A stretch of DNA of 38,729 bases from Oxalobacteraceae bacterium (GTDB lineage Bacteria; Pseudomonadota; Gammaproteobacteria; Burkholderiales; Burkholderiaceae_D), in NCBI GenBank assembly GCA_947374865.1, contig CANCDR010000024.1:1-38729 (forward strand), in the 5' to 3' direction. This document shows, piece after piece, positions 15,234 to 24,480 of the stretch. Under the pieces are notes generated by a model. That model was not told the origin of the DNA. It worked only from the letters and a program-made list of their open reading frames with translations, and did no database searches. The translations under genes were made by a program, and so were the position numbers. Every line of letters begins with the position of its first letter. Positions within the stretch are counted from its first letter, which is position 1.

Positions 15234-16592
15234 ATGCGTAACTTATTAAGTGCTAAGAAGGCTGACGCCGCTGAAGTGATGTCGAAAGATGTGTCGGCGT
15301 TGCCGGTGAATGTTGATTCGACCGTCCATACGCGTCTGGGTTGGATCATTGTATTGGTCGGTGTGTGTGGCTCTTTGTTATGGGCTTTGTTTGCGCCGCT
15401 GGATAAAGGTGTGCCGGTATCGGGTTCGGTGACGGTGTCGTCCAACCGCAAGGCGATTCAACATCTGACCGGCGGTATCGTCGAGGATATTCTGGTCAAG
15501 GAAGGCGAGACCGTTAAAGCAGGGCAGCCACTGGTCAAGATGAATGATGTGCAGGCGCGGGCATCGGTCGACATGACGCGTGGCCAGTACTTTACCGCGC
15601 GCGCTGCAGAAGCCCGTTTGACAGCCGAGCGCGATTCACTTGGTGGGATTAATTTTCCGGCGGAGCTGGCAAAAAACATGACCGACCCGCGTGTATCGGC
15701 GGTCGTGAATTTGCAAAGACAGCTGTTTTCAGCGCGTCAGAGTGCACTGAAAAACGAATTGGGCGCCGCGGAAGAAAGCGTTGCCGGTTCAGAGTCACAA
15801 TTGCGCGGTTTAAGTGAATCGCTCGAAAGCCAAAAGCAGCAGCAAAAGTTTTTGAAAGAACAGCTTGATGGGATTCGCGAACTGGCCAAGGATGGTTATG
15901 TGGCGCGTAATCGCCTGCTCGATGTTGAGCGGACTTATGCCCAGGTGAATGGCTCGATCTCGGAGACGATTGGTAACGTTGGTCGTACCCAGCGGCAGAT
16001 TGCTGAACTGGGCCTGCGTATTAATCAGCGCAAGCAAGAGTATCAAAAAGAAGTCCGCACGCAGTTATCGGATACGCAAAAAGAAGCTGAAGCGCTCGAG
16101 GCACGCCTCAAAGCACTCGACTTCGATATGGCCAACGTGATTGTGCGTGCACCAGTCGACGGAACCGTCGTGGGGATGAATATTTTTACCCGCGGTGGCG
16201 TGATCGGGCAGGGCTTTCGCATGATGGATATTGTGCCGAGTGATGATCCTTTGGTGGTTGAAGGTATGGTACCGGTCAACCTGATCGATAAGGTGCACAG
16301 CGGTCTGAAAGTGGAATTGATTTTCTCCGCGTTTAACCAAAATCAAACGCCGCATATTCCGGGCATCGTCACGCAAGTATCGGCCGATCGGATGACCGAT
16401 GAAAGAACTGGTCAGCCGTATTACAAGCTCAAGGCACAGGTCGCACCAGAGGGCGTGAAATTGATCGCGCATCTGGCGGTTCGCCCTGGTATGCCAGTCG
16501 AAATTTTCGTCAAGACGGGTGAGCGCACGATGATGAATTACCTGTTGAAGCCGGTGTTTGATCGCGCTAAAACTTCCATGACGGAGGAATAA
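15234..16592 (+). CDS. Type I secretion membrane fusion protein (HlyD/PrtE family)
   Basis: This 452-residue periplasmic adaptor has one N-terminal membrane anchor (LGWIIVLVGVCGSLLWALF, about 34-52). The biotinyl-lipoyl half follows (GIVEDILVKEGETVKAGQPL), then a long Gln/Glu/Arg-rich coiled-coil hairpin (about 130-290), the second lipoyl half (VIVRAPVDGTVVGM) and the HlyD C-terminal beta region. It bridges the ABC transporter and the TolC-like channel. The order and 2-3 nt spacing match PrtD-PrtE-PrtF type operons that export RTX proteins and S-layer proteins such as RsaA. Confidence 0.95.
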   Translation: MRNLLSAKKADAAEVMSKDVSALPVNVDSTVHTRLGWIIVLVGVCGSLLWALFAPLDKGVPVSGSVTVSSNRKAIQHLTGGIVEDILVKEGETVKAGQPLVKMNDVQARASVDMTRGQYFTARAAEARLTAERDSLGGINFPAELAKNMTDPRVSAVVNLQRQLFSARQSALKNELGAAEESVAGSESQLRGLSESLESQKQQQKFLKEQLDGIRELAKDGYVARNRLLDVERTYAQVNGSISETIGNVGRTQRQIAELGLRINQRKQEYQKEVRTQLSDTQKEAEALEARLKALDFDMANVIVRAPVDGTVVGMNIFTRGGVIGQGFRMMDIVPSDDPLVVEGMVPVNLIDKVHSGLKVELIFSAFNQNQTPHIPGIVTQVSADRMTDERTGQPYYKLKAQVAPEGVKLIAHLAVRPGMPVEIFVKTGERTMMNYLLKPVFDRAKTSMTEE

Positions 16593-16595
16593 GCA

Positions 16596-17948
16596 ATGCG
16601 TCCATCGAAAAAACGCCTGCTGAGTCTGGCGCTGGCTAGTGCTTTCGTCAGCCTGACGTCCTTGACCGGCAGTGCGTCGGCAATGGGTTTGGTGCAGGCC
16701 TATACGGAAGCGCTAAAAAACGATCCGACTTTTCGTTCGGCGATTTACGAGCACCAGGCGGGTCAAGAAAATAAAGCCTTGGCGCGCGCTGGTTTGCTGC
16801 CAAATCTGGCGGCGAGTTATTCGACCAGTTTAAATCGTACCGACATTACCAGCCCCGGCTTAACCGGGTTGCAGACCACGCATCCGGCTTACACGAGTAA
16901 ATCGGCTAACCTGCAGTTACGCCAGACGATTTTAAATCTGGAAGGCGTGGCACGTTACATTCAGGCGGGCGCACAGGTAAGTTATGCCGATGCACAGTTT
17001 TCAGCCCGTCAGCAGGATCTGGTGATTCGCTTGGTGAGTACCTATGTTGATGCCCAGTTCGCTGAAGAGCAGCTGGCCCTGGTTCGGGCACAGCGTGACG
17101 CCTATGCTGAGCAGCAGAGCGTGAATCAGCGCATGTTTGAGCAGGGTGAGGGTACGCGCACCGATGTACTCGAAGCGCAGTCGAAATCCGATGCTGCACG
17201 CGCCCAAGTCATCGAAGCAGAAGATAACCTGACCAATTCACGGAATGCTTTGGCGTCGATCGTTGGCATGGAAATCGAGAGTCTGGATCCCTTATCGGAA
17301 AGTTTTAAGATTCGCACACTGGAGCCGTCTACCCTGGCCGAATGGAAGGATCTGGCCTTAGCGCATAATGCAGAAATCGACGCCTTACGTTATGCGGTAG
17401 ATATTCAGCAGATGGAAATTAATAAAAACCGCGCTGCGCATGCGCCAAGAGTGGATTTTGTGTCGACGCTTTCGCGCGGTGATTCAGAATCGATTAATAC
17501 CTTGTATCAGTCCTCGGTAGTGCGCAGTGTGGGTGTGCAAGTCAGTATTCCGATTTATTCTGGTGGTTCGGTCAGCGCTTCGACGCGACAGTCGGTAGCG
17601 AATGCGGAAAAAGCGCGTGCTGATCTGGAAGCTAAAATTAATCAGGTGATGGTTGAGGTGCGCAAACAATATAGTTTGGCCTTAAGTAGTGTGGGTAAGA
17701 TTGACGCCTTGGTTAAGTCGGTTGAATCTTCTACATTACTGGTCGAAGCGACGCGTCAGAGTATTAAAGGCGGCGTGCGGATCAATCTCGATTTACTCAA
17801 TGCGCAGCAGCAGCTGTTTGCGGCGCGGCGCGATTTGGCGCAGGGACGTTATGGCTATCTGTTGAGTTATCTGCGTTTGCGGAATGCGGCCGGGGTATTG
17901 AATGGCAGCGATTTGCAGACGGTGGCAGGATATTTTGCGATGCGTTAA
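16596..17948 (+). CDS. TolC-family outer membrane channel of the type I system
   Basis: This 450-residue outer membrane efflux protein has a Sec signal peptide (basic MRPSKKR, hydrophobic LLSLALASAFVSL, cleavage near SASA-MG). Mature repeats follow, of the TolC type: GLVQAYTEALKNDPTF at the start and paired coiled-coil segments with conserved alternations (EQQSVNQRMFEQGEGTRTDV, and in the second half NLDLLNAQQQLFAARRDLAQ). A GGAGG ribosome binding site precedes the ATG. It closes the operon; a strong terminator follows within 30 nt. Confidence 0.95.
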   Translation: MRPSKKRLLSLALASAFVSLTSLTGSASAMGLVQAYTEALKNDPTFRSAIYEHQAGQENKALARAGLLPNLAASYSTSLNRTDITSPGLTGLQTTHPAYTSKSANLQLRQTILNLEGVARYIQAGAQVSYADAQFSARQQDLVIRLVSTYVDAQFAEEQLALVRAQRDAYAEQQSVNQRMFEQGEGTRTDVLEAQSKSDAARAQVIEAEDNLTNSRNALASIVGMEIESLDPLSESFKIRTLEPSTLAEWKDLALAHNAEIDALRYAVDIQQMEINKNRAAHAPRVDFVSTLSRGDSESINTLYQSSVVRSVGVQVSIPIYSGGSVSASTRQSVANAEKARADLEAKINQVMVEVRKQYSLALSSVGKIDALVKSVESSTLLVEATRQSIKGGVRINLDLLNAQQQLFAARRDLAQGRYGYLLSYLRLRNAAGVLNGSDLQTVAGYFAMR

Positions 17949-17977
17949 ATGATGAAGCAGTCGTACTTTTTAAATTG

Positions 17978-18009
17978 CGCGCCGACTTTATGCCGGCGCG
18001 TTTTTTTTT
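17978..18009 (+). terminator. Rho-independent terminator of the type I secretion operon
   Basis: CGCGCCG (17978-17984) pairs with CGGCGCG (17994-18000) around a 9 nt loop and is followed directly by nine T. It lies 30 nt after the stop codon of the TolC-like gene and just before the converging trhO stop. Confidence 0.93.
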
Positions 18010-18012
18010 GCT

Positions 18013-18906
18013 TTAGGCGATGGCTTTGCTTGGCACGTTGGAAGTTTCTGAATGTGATGTTGCTTCTGCTTTTTTGCAGTGCGGGCAGGATTTACCAGGT
18101 ATGTAATAGGGCGACAGCTGTTCGCGCGGGGTGACAACGGCGCGGCAGGCGAAGCATTGTTCGGTGGCGGTTTCTTGCAGCTGCGGGTTGACGGCGGTGC
18201 GGTAATCAAACACGAAGCAGTCACCGGTGTAATGCGCGCCGCCGACTTCTTCAAAATACTTGAGGATGCCGCCTTCGAGTTGATACACGCTGTCGTAGCC
18301 GACGTTTTGCATGTGGATAGCCGCTTTTTCGCAGCGGATACCGCCGGTACAGAAAGTGACGACAGTTTTTCCTTGGAGTTCGTCTTTGTGCGCGGCGACG
18401 ACGGCGGGAAATTCGCTAAATTTTTCGATGCGGTAGTCAAGCGTTTGGTCGAAGGTACCGACGTCGACTTCAAAGGCGTTGCGGGTATCCATCATGATGA
18501 CGGGTTTGCCGTGATCGTCGTGGCCTTGGTCTAGCCAGCGCTGGAGGGTTTTGGCGGGTACTGCGGGGGCACGACCTTCTTCGGGCTTAATAAGCGGCAT
18601 GTTCATGGTGATGATTTCACGCTTGAGCTTGACGAGCATTTTGGTGAAGGGCTGCTTGGCAGAGAAGCTTTCTTTGGGCGCGATGTCGGTAAAGCGTGGG
18701 TCGCTGTGCAGCAGGGCGACGAAGCTGTCTATTTGCGAACGAAGACCGGCCAGAAATAAATTGATGCCTTCAGGGCTGATGAGGATGGTACCTTTTAGCT
18801 GCTGTTCTGCGCAGCGTTGTTGATACATGGTGCGCAGGGATTCGCCGTCTTGAATAGTGACAAATTTGTACGCCGAGATGTTGACGTAGGGTGTTGCGGT
18901 GGTCAT
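18013..18906 (-). CDS. trhO: tRNA uridine(34) hydroxylase TrhO (rhodanese family, YceA)
   Basis: This 297-residue protein of the TrhO/YceA family uses oxygen to hydroxylate uridine 34 of certain tRNAs towards 5-hydroxyuridine derivatives. It starts [16 protein letters not shown]; the N-terminal acylphosphatase-like part carries [17 protein letters not shown]. The central rhodanese domain has the catalytic cysteine loop [15 protein letters not shown] (Cys186 and Cys191) and the [14 protein letters not shown] motif. The C-terminus holds cysteines in a Zn-like arrangement ([17 protein letters not shown]). The length is normal for the family. It converges with the secretion operon and stands alone; about 230 bp separate it from the divergent dnaE. 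Confidence 0.93.
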   Translation of the reverse strand: MTTATPYVNISAYKFVTIQDGESLRTMYQQRCAEQQLKGTILISPEGINLFLAGLRSQIDSFVALLHSDPRFTDIAPKESFSAKQPFTKMLVKLKREIITMNMPLIKPEEGRAPAVPAKTLQRWLDQGHDDHGKPVIMMDTRNAFEVDVGTFDQTLDYRIEKFSEFPAVVAAHKDELQGKTVVTFCTGGIRCEKAAIHMQNVGYDSVYQLEGGILKYFEEVGGAHYTGDCFVFDYRTAVNPQLQETATEQCFACRAVVTPREQLSPYYIPGKSCPHCKKAEATSHSETSNVPSKAIA

Positions 18907-19140
18907 GGTGTGTTGGACGTGAATTTGAACATGAAGAACTGATTATAAGCGGTGATGTGGGCGTTTAGGACATATGTGGGCACAAAAGCTGTGTCCACGC
19001 TACTTCGGTGTGCACGCATCATCGTCAAAAGTAGCGATATCAATTCCGTCATATTTATTGAAATTAAAATAACAAACATCACCCGCTAAGACACATTAAA
19101 TCCAAAACCACCGCCCACCCGCAAAAGGTAAAATAGGCGC

Positions 19141-22100
19141 ATGAATCAACCCCAATTTACCCACCTGCGCCTGCACTCCGAATACTCCATCGTCGACGGC
19201 TTGCTGCGCATCGATGATATCGCGGACGCTGCCGCCAAGGATCATCAAGCTGCACTGGCCATCACCGACCTGGCCAATCTGTTTGGCATGGTGAAGTTTT
19301 ACAAAGCTACCCGCGCCAAAGGGATCAAACCGATCGTTGGCTGTGATGTCTGGATCACCAACGAAGAAGAACGTTCACAGCCAAGCCGTTTGCTGCTACT
19401 GGTAAAAAATCAAAGCGGTTACCTCCAGCTGTGCGAATTGCTTACCCGCGCTTTTCTGGAAAACCTCCACCGCGGTCGCGCTGAACTCCGTATTGAATGG
19501 CTGGCCGCTCTTGCGCCGGGCGGTCTGATCGCTCTCTCGGGTGCACAAAGCGGTGATATCGGTATCGCGCTCGATAACGCCAACGAGGCGCTGGCCGAAC
19601 GTTGCGCGCAACGCTGGTCGCAGATTTTTCCGAATCACTTTTATATCGAAGTCCAACGCTACGGCCAGGCCAACATGGAGCCGCAGCTGCGCTTAGCCGT
19701 CAAGCTGGCCGCCAAACTCGCTTTGCCCGTCGTGGCGACGCACCCTATGCAGTTTCTGACGGGCGAAGAGTTCGTTGCCCACGAAGCGCGGACCTGTATC
19801 GCCGAGAGTGAAATTCTGGCCAACGCCAAACGTGTGCGACGCTTTAACGCGCAGCAGCGCTTCATGACGCAGGCAGAAATGGGCGTGCTGTTTGCCGATC
19901 TGCCGGCAGCGCTGCAAAATTCGGTGGAAATTGCCCGCCGTTGTAATCTCACGCTGGTGTTGGGCAAACCGCAGCTACCTGATTTCCCGACGCCTGATGG
20001 CATGTCGATCGGTGATTTTCTCAATGCCTTGTCTCACGAAGGCCTCGAAAAACGTCTGCTGCAGCTCTACCCCGACGCCACTGAGCGCGCGCAGCAAAGG
20101 CCGCGCTATCAGGAACGTCTGACATTTGAGACCAACACCATTATCAAGATGGGTTTTCCGGGTTACTTTTTGATCGTTGCCGATTTTATTCAGTGGGCGA
20201 AAAATAACGGTGTGCCGGTCGGCCCGGGTCGCGGTTCAGGTGCTGGTTCGCTGGTGGCGTATTCCTTATCGATTACCGATCTGGATCCGCTGGCTTATAA
20301 CTTACTGTTCGAACGTTTCCTCAATCCGGAACGGGTATCCATGCCCGACTTTGATATCGACTTTTGTCAGGAAGGCCGCGATCGGGTGATTCAGTATGTG
20401 AAGGATCGCTACGGTAAGGATGCCGTATCGCAGATCGCGACCTTCGGCACCATGGCCGCCAAGGGCGCCGTGCGTGACGTGGGTCGGGTACTCGATTTTG
20501 GCTATAACTTTTGTGATGGCATCTCAAAACTGATTCCTTTCAAGCCGGGCAAACTGGTGACTCTGGCCGACGCCTTGAAAGAGGAACCCTTGCTGGCTGA
20601 ACGCTTCGAAAACGAAGACGAAGTGCGTCAGCTACTCGACCTCGCACAGCAGGTCGAAGGCATTGCGCGCAATATTGGTATGCATGCCGGTGGTGTGCTG
20701 ATCGCGCCGGGTAAGCTGACCGATTTTTGCCCGCTCTATACCCAGGGCGGTGAATCCGGCGTGGTATCGCAGTACGATAAGGATGACGTGGAGGCTGTTG
20801 GGCTGGTGAAGTTCGACTTTTTGGGACTGACCACGCTGACGATTCTGGATCGTGCCGTGCGCTACATCAAGCAGCTTGATCCGGCGCTGGCCGACTTTAG
20901 TCTGGAAAAACTGCCCCTCGACGATGCGCCGACCTTCGACTTACTGACCAAGGCCAAAACCGTCGCCGTCTTCCAGCTGGAAAGCCGCGGCATGCAGGGC
21001 ATGCTGAAAGATGCGCGTCCGGATCGCTTTGAAGACATTATTGCCCTGGTGGCTTTGTATCGTCCGGGTCCGATGGATTTGATTCCGGATTTTTGCAAAC
21101 GCAAACACGGTGAACGTTTCGACTATCCTGATCCGCGTACCGAAGGTATTTTGTCTGAGACCTACGGCATCATGGTGTATCAGGAGCAGGTGATGCAGAT
21201 GGCGCAGGTGGTCGGTGGCTACTCACTGGGTGGCGCCGATTTGCTGCGTCGCGCGATGGGTAAAAAGAAGGCCGAAGAAATGGCCGAGCATCGGGAAATT
21301 TTCCGTACCGGCGCGGCCAAAGATGGCCTGCCGACCGAGAAGGCGGATGAGATTTTCGATTTGATGGAAAAGTTTGCCGGCTACGGATTTAATAAATCGC
21401 ATGCGGCGGCTTATGCTTTATTGTCCTATCAAACGGCGTATCTGAAGACGCATTTTGCCGCGGCGTTTATGGCGGCTAACTTGTCGCTGGCGATGGATGA
21501 TACCGATAAAATTAAAATTCTCGTCGAAGATGCGATCAGCATTTGCGGGCTGACCTTACTGCCGCCGGATGTGAATCAATCGGTGTACCACTTTATGCCA
21601 GAAGCCTTGCCCGGCCAGCGCGCAACGCAGATTCGCTATGGTCTGGGCGCTATCAAAGGCTCGGGTCAGTCGGCGATTGAGGCGATCGTTGCTGCGCGCA
21701 TCGAAGGTGGGCCATTTTTAAGTCTGTTCGATTTTGCCAAGCGGGTCGATAAGCGCCATCTGAATCGACGTACCATCGAGTCCTTGGTGCGCGCTGGGGC
21801 TTTCGATTGCCTGCAGGTTAATCGCGCCAATTTGCTCGCCTCCGTCAGTCTGGCCATGGGTGGCGCAGAACAGGCGCAGGCGTCGATTCATCAGGTCAGT
21901 TTGTTTGGCGGTGATGACAGCGATCTTGAACCGGCGCCCGAATATGTCAAGGCCGAGCCCTGGAGTGAAAAACAAAAGCTCACCGAAGAAAAACTCGCGC
22001 TGGGCTTTTATTTGTCGGGCCATCTGTTTGATATTTATGCCGGCGAAGTACGTAAATTTGCGCGCGCTAAATTGGCCGGACTCGAACCTTCACGCGAACC

Positions 22101-22590
22101 GCGCCTCATCGTCGGTGTGATTGCCGGTATTCGTAGTCAGATGACGCAGCGTGGACGGATCTTGATCGTTACGCTCGATGATAATACCGCGACGGTGGAT
22201 GTGACGGTGTATAGCGAACTGGTGGAGGCGAACAAAGCCCTGTTCAAGGAAGATGAATTTCTCGCTGTGCAGGGCAAGGTATCGGAAGACCGCTTCTCGG
22301 GTGGTCTGCGCATCACCGCTGAAAAGGTCATGGATTTGGGCGCCGCGCGAATGCAATATGGTCGCGAATTGTTTTGTCATTTGTCGGCTAGCGCGGACGC
22401 CATGCTGATCAAAAAACTCCTCACGCCTTATCGCGCCGAACAGGGTTTGCCGGTGACGATGCGTTATAGCGGGCAGGCTGCCAGTGGCGAACTACGTCTG
22501 GGGCAGGAATGGCGGGTTACGCCGACGGATGCGTTGACGCAGGATTTGCGTGCCCGTTTTGGCGCCCAGAGTGTGGGGATTGAATACTGA
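19141..22590 (+). CDS. dnaE: DNA polymerase III subunit alpha
   Basis: This 1149-residue replicative polymerase is of the DnaE1 type. The PHP domain is at the N-terminus (FTHLRLHSEYSIVDGL; LAITDLANLFGMVKFYK). The palm contains GPGRGSGAGSLVAYSL and the catalytic aspartates D403, D405 and likely D407 in MPDFDIDF. The finger region contains GIMVYQEQVMQMAQ and GADLLRRAMGKKK, and helix-hairpin-helix and OB-fold regions follow (about 850-1060). The length is close to that of E. coli DnaE. It converges with the downstream GT9 gene, leaving only 11 bp between stops. It carries out chromosomal DNA synthesis within the polymerase III holoenzyme. Confidence 0.97.
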   Translation: MNQPQFTHLRLHSEYSIVDGLLRIDDIADAAAKDHQAALAITDLANLFGMVKFYKATRAKGIKPIVGCDVWITNEEERSQPSRLLLLVKNQSGYLQLCELLTRAFLENLHRGRAELRIEWLAALAPGGLIALSGAQSGDIGIALDNANEALAERCAQRWSQIFPNHFYIEVQRYGQANMEPQLRLAVKLAAKLALPVVATHPMQFLTGEEFVAHEARTCIAESEILANAKRVRRFNAQQRFMTQAEMGVLFADLPAALQNSVEIARRCNLTLVLGKPQLPDFPTPDGMSIGDFLNALSHEGLEKRLLQLYPDATERAQQRPRYQERLTFETNTIIKMGFPGYFLIVADFIQWAKNNGVPVGPGRGSGAGSLVAYSLSITDLDPLAYNLLFERFLNPERVSMPDFDIDFCQEGRDRVIQYVKDRYGKDAVSQIATFGTMAAKGAVRDVGRVLDFGYNFCDGISKLIPFKPGKLVTLADALKEEPLLAERFENEDEVRQLLDLAQQVEGIARNIGMHAGGVLIAPGKLTDFCPLYTQGGESGVVSQYDKDDVEAVGLVKFDFLGLTTLTILDRAVRYIKQLDPALADFSLEKLPLDDAPTFDLLTKAKTVAVFQLESRGMQGMLKDARPDRFEDIIALVALYRPGPMDLIPDFCKRKHGERFDYPDPRTEGILSETYGIMVYQEQVMQMAQVVGGYSLGGADLLRRAMGKKKAEEMAEHREIFRTGAAKDGLPTEKADEIFDLMEKFAGYGFNKSHAAAYALLSYQTAYLKTHFAAAFMAANLSLAMDDTDKIKILVEDAISICGLTLLPPDVNQSVYHFMPEALPGQRATQIRYGLGAIKGSGQSAIEAIVAARIEGGPFLSLFDFAKRVDKRHLNRRTIESLVRAGAFDCLQVNRANLLASVSLAMGGAEQAQASIHQVSLFGGDDSDLEPAPEYVKAEPWSEKQKLTEEKLALGFYLSGHLFDIYAGEVRKFARAKLAGLEPSREPRLIVGVIAGIRSQMTQRGRILIVTLDDNTATVDVTVYSELVEANKALFKEDEFLAVQGKVSEDRFSGGLRITAEKVMDLGAARMQYGRELFCHLSASADAMLIKKLLTPYRAEQGLPVTMRYSGQAASGELRLGQEWRVTPTDALTQDLRARFGAQSVGIEY

Positions 22591-22601
22591 CGGACAGTTT
22601 C

Positions 22602-23609
22602 TCAGCACGCCACAGCAGCGCGCCAACGTAGTACGACTTCTTCCACCCGCCCGGGAGTAATTTGCCGCATGCATTCGCACTGTGTGGCGTCAGCGCAGCC
22701 TTTACATTGTGTGGCTTGGCACAGATATTCGGCGCGCGGACCAAGCGGTGCCCAGCGCGTCGGATGAATCGGTGGCAGGGGCGGGAACAGCCCTAACGTA
22801 TTTTGTCCCAACCCTGCTGACAGATGTAAGGGCCCGGTGCCGCAGGCGATCAGACCGTCGCTCGCGGCAATGAAAGCACTAAGCTGGGCGAGTGATAAGT
22901 GGCCGCAGATATTTTTTACTTGCGGCAGTCCTAGTAAAACGCTGGCGTTCTGTGCCAGCCAGCGACCTTCATCAACACTTCCGGTTAGCCAGATGCGGAT
23001 ATCGGGATGTTCACCAAGTAGTCTGGCGAGCGCCGTAAAATGGCTGATCGGCCATTCGCGCCCGTTGCCATTTGATTTGGTATGAAAAATCAGATTGAAC
23101 TGCCCTGCCGGTGGTGCGAGCGCAGCCGCTAACGGGGGTGTAGCGAGCAAAGCTAGAGCAGCTAACTGCGACAGATCCGGCATCATCGCAATACCGAGGG
23201 GTCGCAGTAGTGCAAAATTGTGCTGCGCTTCATGCAGCGATGAGCGCGCCCGGCTGAAGTGCGCCAAGCGATTACAGTATAGCCAGTGAAATAAGCGATG
23301 GCTGGTGCCAACACGCTGGGCAATGCCGGCGCGCCAGGCGGCCATGGCAAGGCGTCGGTCGGGCTTGGCGAAGATGATGGTGTCGGCGCCGCTGTTTGCC
23401 AGGGCCGCGACCGGATCGTCAAGCTGTTCGACTTCCAGCACATCATCGACGGCGTCACACAGGCGCACGACTCCGGCTGCATATCCGCGGCAAATGAAGC
23501 CAATGCGCAGCTGTGGGTCGCGGGATTTCAGCATGTGCGCCAACGGCAAGGTCAGGGTCACATCGCCGATATTATCCGTTCGGCAGATTAGGACATGCTT
23601 TGGACTCAT
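22602..23609 (-). CDS. Glycosyltransferase family 9 (LPS heptosyltransferase-like)
   Basis: This 335-residue protein starts SPKHVLICRTDNIGDVTLTL, the family 9 start (RxDxxGD) shared by WaaC/WaaF/WaaQ heptosyltransferases. The C-terminal donor domain has ADGLIACGTGPLHLSAGLG, corresponding to the (S/T)GxxHxA nucleotide-sugar motif, and then LFPPLPPIHPTRWAP. The last part contains several cysteines (CQATQCKGCADATQCECM), as seen in some members. It starts within a 4-nt overlap after the upstream GT2 gene's partner, so the two form one operon. It most likely adds heptose or another sugar to the LPS core; the specific position is not determinable here. Confidence 0.88.
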   Translation of the reverse strand: MSPKHVLICRTDNIGDVTLTLPLAHMLKSRDPQLRIGFICRGYAAGVVRLCDAVDDVLEVEQLDDPVAALANSGADTIIFAKPDRRLAMAAWRAGIAQRVGTSHRLFHWLYCNRLAHFSRARSSLHEAQHNFALLRPLGIAMMPDLSQLAALALLATPPLAAALAPPAGQFNLIFHTKSNGNGREWPISHFTALARLLGEHPDIRIWLTGSVDEGRWLAQNASVLLGLPQVKNICGHLSLAQLSAFIAASDGLIACGTGPLHLSAGLGQNTLGLFPPLPPIHPTRWAPLGPRAEYLCQATQCKGCADATQCECMRQITPGRVEEVVLRWRAAVAC

Positions 23610-24385
23610 TGCTGGCGCGTCGATGGAAGCATTTCTGCTTTGGCGGCTTCGCTTAAAAGCATCAGTTTAAAATATTTATGATAAGTGCTCTCGGCGGTGG
23701 AGATGGCGACCATTAAACCGGCGCGACCATCCAGAAATCCACGTTTAAAAAAGAAGGAGCGCAGAAAGGCGCTGATAGCATGCAAAATCGCCTTACCCAG
23801 GCCGCTGCGCTTACCGGCATCGTAGGCTTGACGGGCGCCGAGGCTGGAATACTGACTCAGCTTGCGCAGGTAGACTTCGTCATCCGGGTAGCTGTAATTG
23901 ATGATGGGGTGGCGCAGTTTTCCGCTTGGCGCGGTGACGACCACGCGTTCATGGACCAGATCGGGAGAAAAACGTCCCTCGGCGCGCAAGAAAAGCCGCA
24001 CAATATAATCCGGGTACCAGCCCGAATGGCGAATGAAATAGCCGCAGTAGTTGGATAAGCGCGGTATGGCGTAACTCTGGTGCTTGGGTGCGGCGATGAC
24101 CGCCATGATTTCGGTCGCCAGCGCAGGTGAAATACGCTCATCGGCATCGACCGAAAGTACCCATTCTCCTTGTGCGGCAGCCAGGGCGCGGCTTTTTTGC
24201 GGGCCAAAGCCGGGCCAGTCGGGGGGCGCGATGACGGTCGCGCCGAGGGAGCGGGCAATCTCAACAGTGCCGTCAGTGCTACCTGAATCCACTATAATCC
24301 ACTCATTGGCAAACGCGACGCACTCCAGGCAAGCCTGAATATTGCTGGCTTCGTTTTTGGTAATGATAATAACGGATAGTTTCAT
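23606..24385 (-). CDS. Glycosyltransferase family 2 (WaaE/KdtX-like LPS core transferase)
   Basis: This 259-residue enzyme has a GT-A fold: KLSVIIITKNEASNIQACL at the N-terminus, EWIIVDSGSTDGTVEIA, and the DxD-like metal and nucleotide-sugar site in WVLSVDADERIS (about 95-106). The sequence pattern, including SNYCGYFIRHSGWYPDYIVRLF, is that of LPS core beta-glucosyltransferases WaaE/KdtX. The C-terminal region has a basic amphipathic helix (AFLRSFFFKRGFLDGRAG) likely to sit on the inner membrane. It overlaps the downstream GT9 gene by 4 nt and is divergent from msbA with 95 bp between. Confidence 0.9.
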   Translation of the reverse strand: MKLSVIIITKNEASNIQACLECVAFANEWIIVDSGSTDGTVEIARSLGATVIAPPDWPGFGPQKSRALAAAQGEWVLSVDADERISPALATEIMAVIAAPKHQSYAIPRLSNYCGYFIRHSGWYPDYIVRLFLRAEGRFSPDLVHERVVVTAPSGKLRHPIINYSYPDDEVYLRKLSQYSSLGARQAYDAGKRSGLGKAILHAISAFLRSFFFKRGFLDGRAGLMVAISTAESTYHKYFKLMLLSEAAKAEMLPSTRQQ

Positions 24386-24480
24386 GGTCGCGCGTCGGTT
24401 GAGTTTGGCTCAAGGATTGCGCTCAATTGTAATCGACCTCACGCCGCATGGTCGGCATGCTTCGCAAATAATCGAATGTA

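Noticed and set aside
18079..18534. Plus-strand frame opposite trhO
   Set aside because: It is antisense to a well-recognised gene, with no motif and no ribosome binding site.
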